Assembly (NCBI GenBank): GCA_003164155.1
Contig: PLSG01000151.1
Location: 1-5,031 of the forward strand
Length of the DNA stretch: 5,031 nt
Direction of reading: 5' to 3'
Origin: Parachlamydiaceae bacterium
Lineage (GTDB): Bacteria; Chlamydiota; Chlamydiia; Chlamydiales; Parachlamydiaceae
Both the position numbers and the translations under genes were made by a program. Shown piece by piece: positions 1-5,031 of the stretch; position 1 is the first letter of the stretch; each line of letters opens with the position of its first letter. A model generated the notes under the pieces. It ran no database searches. It worked only from the letters and a program-made list of their open reading frames with translations, and was not told the origin of the DNA.

Positions 1-2584
1 CCATAGAAGGTTCAGATAAGCAGCTATTTTTGTAAAATTTGCAAGGTTCCGGTGCTAAAAAAAGGGAAGATTTGTGATAAACATCATTCGATTTACAAAG
101 CAGATTAAATTGGGGGACGTCATGCTCAAAAAAGTCGACACACATCACCATGTGACTATCCGGGTAGTGAGTTTCCCATTGATGAATATGGGCTTTATTG
201 CGCAGTTCCGGGGTATCTCTTTGAGTAATAAGATCTGTTGAATTGATCACGGGGATATCAGCTTCTCTACAGCTCTCCAATGCCTTATGAATAAAATGCT
301 CTGTGGGCTGTTTTCGATGTGTCAGGTCTAACTCTTTAAAATCAATTTTAGCGTTGCGTTTGAATCTATCATAAATAAGAATGGCATTTTCTTTAAATAG
401 AACTAACTTAGTGCGCCACGCACTCATTTCCTGAGCCGGAATTCGGTTGACATACTCCAAGGTATCATGCGCAAGCTGATGAATGCTAGATAGCATATGA
501 TCAAAATCTAAGTCGGGTTTCTCCATGCAGAATTTCCAAATTTCTAGAGGATCGAATCCAAGGTCGCACTGCTTAGCGGGATCGGATCTGGACATAACCT
601 GACAAGTAGAACTAGGCAAATCTTGGACTAACAGTTCAGTCATATTATATGTATTCAAATTAATTAATAAATCATGCTGCATTAAAATCGAATCATCCAC
701 AGATGATACTTTTAAAAATACATCTAATTTTTTTGTGAGCAGTATCAAACACAACATGAACCTCAAATGGGGATGAGCAGCAAAGGTTAAGTCTCTTAGA
801 TTTTTCACAGTTCCGCGCTTTAAAGAAAATTCCATTCTAGAAATCCGCTCCTCCATGGCATTCAAAACGGCTGTAGGATCGAAGATTCCACAGAGCAGAG
901 GCTGTATCCTTTTTAGAGTAAGTGGAGAGGTAAGATACTTTCGCAATTTTTCCAAATTGCGCTGAGCTCTTGTCAATTCATCCTGTAAGGATTTAATCTC
1001 AAGCTCTTTTAGAGAAGCAAAAAAACTTGGAAATGTACATAAAGAGCATTGATAGGCAGGACGAAGACTTTCTCCCCACCAGATAATATCATTGGAATGA
1101 GGCATGCAGGCCGTGTTATCAAAGAATTTGATTTGTCCGTTAGGGTCTATAATCATGTTTTTGGCATGTGCATCGAATAACCCCATGATCAATGACGCGT
1201 TGACAGCTTCAATAAACTGGGACATAACAATAGTGGGCGCCGGCTGCCCATTGGAAGCATCATGGAGATAAACGCCTTCTTGCCTTTTTTGAAAACTAGC
1301 CCAAAGCTGTGTTTTAGTGCAGGAATCATCAATGCGAATTGTCGAAGTGGGCACAAAGTTATTTTCGAATTGCATAATCAAAGCACATTCCCAAGCTAAC
1401 TGCTCCATAATGACGCATTCCCGCTCTCCTTTTGGATGTCTTTTCATATAGGCCAAGGGATGCGCTGGAGCTGAGGGATGAGTAATGGTCAGGACTTCGC
1501 TGCGAAAATTGGATTGATATACGTCCATCAAAACATTTTGGGCTTCTAAAGTGCGCAGAAGGCATTTGGTGTGGATAAGCTCGGCTTGCATGCGCAATCC
1601 ATCTGGGAGGATCGCAAAATTGTGCAGAGCAGCCAAGCGCATACTATCTTGCCGCATAGATGCTGAACTATCGTACAACAAAGCTATAGGGCGAGGCGCA
1701 AGGCAACTTATAGCTTGCATGAGTATGCTAAGGCGTTTACGGAATATTTTTAGATCTGCCTCTCCCAGCCTTTTTTCTCCCTTTAAAAAGGGCTCTGTAT
1801 TGATTAAATAAGGCAAAGCAAAGCGCGAAGCACGTAATGCGGGACGGCGATATTCGGCCACTTCTAGACGGGCCAGAGCTTCGCCGTTATCAAAGCTCTC
1901 GTTTTTTGCCTCTGTCAACAATGTGGAAAAAAGCCTTAGATTGACATGCTGAGTGTCCAGCCGCTCCTGCAGACATTTTTGCTCTGAGGGAGGCATTTCC
2001 GAAGACAAGTCCCATTCCTGATAACTTAAAGCTATTTCTTCCATCGCCCTACGCATGAGATCATAGGACAATTCTTGTCGATGGAGTAGTACTTTTAACG
2101 GCTGCATAGCGTCTGCATGCCCACCACTTTCTTTCGAAAGCTTTTCTTCCATTTGACTATTCCAATAAGCTATTTTTTGTTGGAAAAGCGCATAGTTGGC
2201 AGCGATAATTTTAGACTTGATACCATCCATGCTGTCCAGCTTTTTCCGCTCTGTAAATAGCCAAAAACAACGCTCCTTCCATAATGCCTGATATTTAGAT
2301 AACTTTGTCTTCCATACCTCACTTTTAAAAATACCGCTAAATGTTTGTTCTGTACATTCAGGCAACTTTTCGCGTATCACGGCCATATGTCTGGCCAATT
2401 CGCCAAGCGATTGGTCAATTCTCTCAATGCGCGAAGTCAGCTCCATTCTTATCATTTCAATTTTATATAAACTGGGACACTTCCACATGCTTTGGAGCAA
2501 TGGAGACTCTTCAAAGTTGCGCGAGAACAGGGTTACTGCGCTTAATCCACTATAAGTGCTTGCCGTATCTGAACTATTTATCAT
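1..2584 (-). CDS. Large protein with HipA/PI3-4-kinase-like core (3' end outside window)
   Basis: One open minus-strand frame gives 861 residues with no stop; the C-terminus lies beyond the left edge. The start is the ATG at 2584-2582, the only ATG after the in-frame stop at 2623-2621, with a purine-rich GAGAAG just upstream at unusually short spacing. Residues 1 to about 350 look mainly helical and charged (for example MELTSRIERIDQSLGEL, then a Lys/Glu-rich stretch), possibly coiled coil. A kinase-fold core is visible at about 370-500: LAYMK with K381, a candidate ATP-binding lysine; a helix-C-like stretch with E394/E399 leading to FVPT (410-413); DAHAKN (471-476), close to the HipA catalytic-loop signature; and FFDN with D489 where the metal-binding Asp is expected. 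No glycine-rich loop is obvious. Residues about 500-861 are unrecognised. HipA kinases are normally about 440 residues, so this is at least twice as long. The kinase assignment is inference from motifs; substrate and location are unknown. No signal peptide or clear membrane segment was seen. It is divergent from the hydrolase operon and more AT-rich. Confidence 0.85.
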   Translation of the reverse strand, partial: MINSSDTASTYSGLSAVTLFSRNFEESPLLQSMWKCPSLYKIEMIRMELTSRIERIDQSLGELARHMAVIREKLPECTEQTFSGIFKSEVWKTKLSKYQALWKERCFWLFTERKKLDSMDGIKSKIIAANYALFQQKIAYWNSQMEEKLSKESGGHADAMQPLKVLLHRQELSYDLMRRAMEEIALSYQEWDLSSEMPPSEQKCLQERLDTQHVNLRLFSTLLTEAKNESFDNGEALARLEVAEYRRPALRASRFALPYLINTEPFLKGEKRLGEADLKIFRKRLSILMQAISCLAPRPIALLYDSSASMRQDSMRLAALHNFAILPDGLRMQAELIHTKCLLRTLEAQNVLMDVYQSNFRSEVLTITHPSAPAHPLAYMKRHPKGERECVIMEQLAWECALIMQFENNFVPTSTIRIDDSCTKTQLWASFQKRQEGVYLHDASNGQPAPTIVMSQFIEAVNASLIMGLFDAHAKNMIIDPNGQIKFFDNTACMPHSNDIIWWGESLRPAYQCSLCTFPSFFASLKELEIKSLQDELTRAQRNLEKLRKYLTSPLTLKRIQPLLCGIFDPTAVLNAMEERISRMEFSLKRGTVKNLRDLTFAAHPHLRFMLCLILLTKKLDVFLKVSSVDDSILMQHDLLINLNTYNMTELLVQDLPSSTCQVMSRSDPAKQCDLGFDPLEIWKFCMEKPDLDFDHMLSSIHQLAHDTLEYVNRIPAQEMSAWRTKLVLFKENAILIYDRFKRNAKIDFKELDLTHRKQPTEHFIHKALESCREADIPVINSTDLITQRDTPELRNKAHIHQWETHYPDSHMVMCVDFFEHDVPQFNLLCKSNDVYHKSSLFLAPEPCKFYKNSCLSEPSM

Positions 2585-2637
2585 ATTCTTCTCATAAATG
2601 CATGATTGGGGATATTCAGCTTAAGACCTACCCCATA

Positions 2638-2649
2638 GTGAATAATCAC
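2638..2649. promoter_or_regulatory. Possible operator: short palindrome GTGAATAATCAC
   Basis: GTGA and TCAC half-sites flank an AT-rich centre, giving a near-palindrome about 54 bases upstream of the start codon of the large minus-strand gene. Its size and position would suit binding by a dimeric regulator, but a 12-base palindrome of this quality can occur by chance and no matching copy was noticed elsewhere in the window. Confidence 0.15.
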
Positions 2650-2717
2650 AAGCTTTTTAACCAGGAAAACCTTAAATATTTTGCGCCATAGCTCAAAAAA
2701 AGGACATGTTTCAAAAG

Positions 2718-2896
2718 AGGGTAACACTTAGGAAAAGAATGGCCGCAAAAGAACACAAAAAACACAAAAGAAGAGAAGTAGAGTAATAACTTTCACTGCA
2801 TGAGTGAACACATCCGAAAATCAGGCCTTATTCAACTTCCTTTTTTGTGTTCTTTGTGTTCTTTTGCGGCCATCCCTTTGGATTGAGTGTTAACCT
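2718..2896. repeat. Large imperfect inverted repeat, MITE-like, with GAACACAAA-type units
   Basis: The inner arms 2739-2769 and 2843-2873 are reverse complements over 31 bases with a single mismatch (at 2760). The match resumes outward after a short unmatched, length-different stretch: 2718-2730 pairs with 2884-2896 with two mismatches in 13. The arms enclose a loop of about 73 bases. Each arm has the order AACACT, then ATGGCCGC, then an A-rich run of GAACAC/AAACAC units; the right arm contains two exact tandem copies of GTGTTCTTT (2847-2855 and 2856-2864). There is no transposase, so this resembles a non-autonomous or palindromic dispersed intergenic repeat. It lies between divergent genes, which argues against a simple terminator. 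The transcribed form would fold into a long hairpin. That the structure exists is read directly from the sequence; mobility is inference. Confidence 0.8.
2792..2808. repeat. Small inverted repeat in the loop of the large repeat
   Basis: TTCACT (2792-2797) and AGTGAA (2803-2808) pair perfectly around the five-base centre GCATG. It sits near the middle of the loop of the large inverted repeat and could form a small secondary hairpin or be a binding site. Six-base arms are weak evidence on their own. Confidence 0.3.
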
Positions 2897-2914
2897 TACG
2901 GTCATCCATCGATC

Positions 2915-2943
2915 TTGTCTTAAAACAGCCTATCTCTTACAAT
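2915..2943 (+). promoter_or_regulatory. Putative sigma-70-type promoter for the hydrolase-Mur ligase operon
   Basis: A -35-like TTGTCT (2915-2920, four of six consensus positions) and a -10-like TACAAT (2938-2943, five of six) are separated by exactly 17 bases. Transcription would be expected to start near 2950. That leaves only about 8 bases before the ATG at 2958, or about 41 bases before the in-frame ATG at 2991, so this site bears on which start codon is used. It lies just outside the right arm of the large inverted repeat. Confidence 0.45.
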
Positions 2944-2957
2944 CCTGCTAGCCTTTT

Positions 2958-3800
2958 ATGGCTTTATTCACCTTTACCAAGAAACTGTCGATGAATGCAA
3001 GTTCCTCAACGCCGCTTGTGCCGCTGCATGTACACATTGAAAACAAAGATCACCCAACACATCCGCTGTTTATGCTGCACGGCTGGGGTCAATCGCTGGA
3101 TATGCTGCTGCCATTGGGAAAGCTTTTGGCCAAGCGCTCTCCGACCTATTTATTAGACTTGCCCGGATTTGGAAAATCAGGGCTGCCAGATGCCGTCTGG
3201 AGCTCGTTTGATTACGCCGACCGCTTAGTGGCTTACATGGACGAAAACCATATAGACCAAGCCGACTTCTTGGGGCACTCCTTTGGGGGCAAAATAGCCC
3301 TGTCTTTTGCCATCCGCTATCCGCAGCGCATACGTCGCTTAGTGGTCATCGCCGCTTCGGGGCTGCCGCGACAGCGCACACTCCTCGAAAAGTGCCGCAG
3401 ACAAACCATTCGTTGGATGGGAAAAGGCATAAAAAAATTCGACCACTTAGCCAGTTCCGATTATTACACCTCCTACTTTTCTCAACGCTTTGGCTCGGCG
3501 GACTATCGGCAAGCCGGAAAGATGCGCCCCATCCTGGTGCGTTCGGTAAATGAAGATTTATCGCCATGCATACCGCAGATCCGAGCTCCAACCCTGCTGA
3601 TATGGGGAGAACAAGACACGGAAACGCCCCCTGAAATGGCCCATCGCATGCACAACCTCATCCCCTCATCGACGATCCTGCTATTGCCACACAAAGGGCA
3701 TATGCCCTTTCAAGATGTAGGGGCGCATCTATGCGCTTATCACATTATGCCCTTTCTTTCCTCCCCCGATGCCCTCCGCATGCCGGAGAAAACACCATGA
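2958..3800 (+). CDS. Alpha/beta-fold hydrolase, first gene of envelope operon
   Basis: A 280-residue serine hydrolase of the alpha/beta fold, of normal length for a single-domain member. It shows the oxyanion-region motif LHGWGQ (40-45), the strand/turn DLPGFGKSG (67-75), the nucleophile elbow GHSFGG with S108, the acid in WGEQD (D220) and the catalytic histidine in KGHMPF (H248), so the triad is complete and it should be active. No signal peptide is evident, so it is probably cytoplasmic or loosely membrane-associated. The cap region (about 135-200) contains GSADYR and RSVNEDL, which I recall from hydrolases encoded beside MurF-like ligases; that recollection is untested here. Its stop codon overlaps the start of the Mur ligase, implying a linked role, perhaps hydrolysing an ester or amide of an envelope precursor. 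The substrate is unknown. The start is uncertain: ATG 2958 is the first after the upstream in-frame TAG at 2949 but has no ribosome-binding site; ATG 2991 (residue 12) would lose nothing conserved. Confidence 0.93.
   Translation: MALFTFTKKLSMNASSSTPLVPLHVHIENKDHPTHPLFMLHGWGQSLDMLLPLGKLLAKRSPTYLLDLPGFGKSGLPDAVWSSFDYADRLVAYMDENHIDQADFLGHSFGGKIALSFAIRYPQRIRRLVVIAASGLPRQRTLLEKCRRQTIRWMGKGIKKFDHLASSDYYTSYFSQRFGSADYRQAGKMRPILVRSVNEDLSPCIPQIRAPTLLIWGEQDTETPPEMAHRMHNLIPSSTILLLPHKGHMPFQDVGAHLCAYHIMPFLSSPDALRMPEKTP
3785..3790 (+). promoter_or_regulatory. Ribosome-binding site for the Mur ligase
   Basis: GGAGAA lies inside the last codons of the hydrolase gene, with six bases between it and the ATG at 3797. 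It supports that ATG as the true start and, with the ATGA overlap, supports coupled translation of the two genes. Confidence 0.6.
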
Positions 3801-5031
3801 ATACCATCCTCGCTGCATATGCATTTGAGCCTTTACCGTTTTCAGAGCTTTTGGCCGCCTGCGGCCTGCTCATCGGGGCTAGCATCTTCACGTGGAAAAG
3901 GCTCTTGCGCTTTCTGCGCTTCTTCCAGCAAGAAGAGTATTCGAATGTGCGCTTTATTTCGTGGATCGTCAAGCAGCGCGCCTTTGATACCCTGGGATCT
4001 GCCGCAGCTGGCATATTGGCCTTGCTGGTTTTCATGGGCCTGCCCGCCCTCATAGCCAGTCTGGTAGGCTTAGGCGCTCTAATCGCCATGGCCATGTGGG
4101 AAGATGACCCGCGCATAAAAGGTAAAGTGCGCCTGGTGATGACTGAAAGGGCCCAGCGGATCTACAGCACAGCTTTTGGCTTATATGCCCTGACGGCCGC
4201 CGCTATAGCGGCTGCGACTTTTCAGCAGCCAGCTGTATTATGGCTAGCGCAGATCGCGCTTTTTCAGCTCACCCCGCTATGGCTAATGGCCGCCTGCCAG
4301 CTGCTCTCTCGCAAAGAAATGCAACGCCAAAACAACTTCTTGCTAGAGGCTAAGACAATCTACGCGGCCGCAGCCCCTTTTGTCATCGGCATCACGGGCA
4401 GCTATGGCAAGACCAGCACAAAAGACGCCTTGGGCCAGATCTTGCAGATCACCTTGGGACCTACCTTCTGGCCGGCCAAAGGGATCAACACTCCCATGGG
4501 AATTACGCGCGAAATCCGCACGCATTTGCGCTCGGGGATGAAGTATGCCGTGATTGAAATGGGGGCATATGGACGGGGCTCCATCGACCGCCTGTGCAAA
4601 CTCACCCCTCCGCATGCGGCGCTGATTACCTGTGTGGGAAATGCCCATCTGGAGCGGTTCGGCAGCGAAGAAAATATATTGTTGACCAAAGCCGAGTTGG
4701 CCCAAGCCGTACCAGCCAATGGCCTCTTGGTGGTCAACGGCGATAACAAGGGCTGCCGGCGGATTGCCCACGAAAATCCCAAAAAAACCACTTTGCTATA
4801 TGGCCTCAATAAGGATTTGGGAGAGCTAGATTGCTGGGTCTCAAGCTGGAAAACCACACCTGAAGGCACACTTTTTACCTTGCATTGGCAAAACAAAGCC
4901 TACGAGGGATTCACTCCCCTGCTGGGAGCTACCGCGCTTTCCAATGCCGTAGGCGCTTTCACCATGGCCTGCGCGTTGGGCAGCCAGCCCGATTATGCCC
5001 TTGGAGTAATACACAACCTCACCCCTGTCGA
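3797..5031 (+). CDS. Membrane-anchored MurF-like Mur ligase (C-terminus outside window)
   Basis: 411 complete codons are present; the C-terminal ligase domain lies beyond the right edge. The family joins an amino acid or peptide to a precursor carboxylate using ATP, as MurC-F do in peptidoglycan synthesis. The ATP-binding loop is GITGSYGKTSTKD (198-210, with K205). It is followed by NTPMGI, VIEMGAYGRGSID with E254, GNAHLERFGSEEN with H284, and LLTKAEL with K298, the lysine equivalent to the one carbamylated in MurD/MurE. HLERFGS and the overall spacing fit MurF best. The first 190 or so residues are not the usual MurF substrate domain. They hold hydrophobic segments at about 17-33, 66-100 and 126-170, separated by the charged stretches RFFQQEEYSNVRF and EDDPRIKGKVR, suggesting an integral or closely membrane-bound enzyme. 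Near the end, the GxHNxxN motif common in MurF reads GATALSN (377-383). The gene overlaps the hydrolase by four bases. It could be a true MurF, a second MurF-like ligase or an enzyme for another envelope polymer. Confidence 0.9.
   Translation, partial: MNTILAAYAFEPLPFSELLAACGLLIGASIFTWKRLLRFLRFFQQEEYSNVRFISWIVKQRAFDTLGSAAAGILALLVFMGLPALIASLVGLGALIAMAMWEDDPRIKGKVRLVMTERAQRIYSTAFGLYALTAAAIAAATFQQPAVLWLAQIALFQLTPLWLMAACQLLSRKEMQRQNNFLLEAKTIYAAAAPFVIGITGSYGKTSTKDALGQILQITLGPTFWPAKGINTPMGITREIRTHLRSGMKYAVIEMGAYGRGSIDRLCKLTPPHAALITCVGNAHLERFGSEENILLTKAELAQAVPANGLLVVNGDNKGCRRIAHENPKKTTLLYGLNKDLGELDCWVSSWKTTPEGTLFTLHWQNKAYEGFTPLLGATALSNAVGAFTMACALGSQPDYALGVIHNLTPV

Larger units (their letters stand above)
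2585..2957. other. Gene-free divergent intergenic spacer
   Basis: This 373-base spacer separates the two divergent units. It has no credible gene on either strand: the open frame running into it from 2341 on the plus strand is antisense to the large left gene. Going left to right it holds an imperfect 12-base palindrome (2638-2649), a large inverted repeat (2718-2896) and a promoter-like pair of hexamers facing the hydrolase (2915-2943). I could not find a convincing promoter for the minus-strand gene between 2585 and 2720. Confidence 0.8.

Noticed and set aside
1359..1565. Minus-strand open frame of 68 codons
   Set aside because: It lies inside the large minus-strand gene in another frame, and its sequence resembles no protein I know.
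1551..1811. Plus-strand open frame of 86 codons
   Set aside because: It is antisense to the large left gene, whose frame is continuous and has recognisable motifs nearby.
1..2584. The left half as a decayed or frameshifted region, because no compact gene stands out
   Set aside because: Reading minus-strand codons at the start, across 1340-1550, across 1080-1200 and across 2-360 keeps one stop-free frame, so it is a single intact gene cut by the window edge.
2341..2691. Plus-strand open frame of 116 codons that extends into the spacer
   Set aside because: Two thirds of it is antisense to the start of the large gene. It has no ribosome-binding site and shows no domain.
2747..2864. CRISPR-like repeats in the GAACAC units
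   Set aside because: The units are only 9 bases, directly abut one another and have no unique spacers.
2718..2896. The inverted repeat as a transcription terminator
   Set aside because: The flanking genes diverge, so no transcript of either gene should end here. The 73-base loop is also far longer than in intrinsic terminators.
3346..3694. Minus-strand open frames of 81 and 63 codons
   Set aside because: Both are antisense to the hydrolase, which has a complete catalytic triad.
3745..4116. Minus-strand frame of 123 codons and plus-strand frame of 78 codons (3819-4055)
   Set aside because: Both are out-of-frame shadows of the Mur ligase N-terminus, whose own frame is open and continues into clear ligase motifs.
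4343..4896. Minus-strand open frames of 142 and 164 codons
   Set aside because: They are antisense to the ATP-binding and central domains of the Mur ligase. Their length reflects the higher G+C here.

Overview
This is a bacterial window of 5,031 bases. It holds two divergent transcription units on either side of a 373-base gene-free spacer. The left half (1-2584) is one very long minus-strand reading frame that starts inside the window and runs off its left edge. I read 861 residues without a stop. The right half is a plus-strand pair: an alpha/beta hydrolase (2958-3800) that overlaps by four bases a membrane-anchored Mur ligase (3797 to the right edge).

The left protein has no family I can name over its full length. 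Its middle (about residues 370-500) carries what looks like a HipA / PI3-4-kinase-fold core: a candidate ATP-binding lysine, a helix-C-like stretch ending in FVPT, a DAHAKN catalytic loop at 471-476 and a metal-binding-type Asp in FFDN at 489. It is flanked by a long helical N-terminal region and at least 360 residues of unrecognised C-terminal sequence. That size and layout are unlike ordinary HipA toxins of about 440 residues, so it could be a large regulatory or effector-type kinase.

The right-hand pair looks like a cell-envelope operon. The hydrolase has a complete Ser-Asp-His triad. The ligase keeps the ATP-binding and central motifs of the MurC-F superfamily and most resembles MurF. In place of the usual MurF N-terminal UDP-substrate domain it has about 190 residues rich in hydrophobic segments. 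The ATGA stop/start overlap and a good ribosome-binding site at the junction suggest translational coupling and a shared role in making or modifying peptidoglycan or a related amide-linked envelope component.

The spacer (2585-2957) contains a large imperfect inverted repeat built from iterated GAACACAAA-type units. It looks like a dispersed, MITE-like intergenic element. A plausible sigma-70-type promoter for the hydrolase operon follows it. Base composition changes across the spacer: the left gene is visibly more AT-rich than the right pair.

The organism cannot be fixed from this window. Peptidoglycan genes beside a giant kinase-like protein would fit a host-associated lineage such as environmental Chlamydiota or another PVC bacterium, but that is only a guess. 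No rRNA, tRNA, CRISPR array or transposase was seen.
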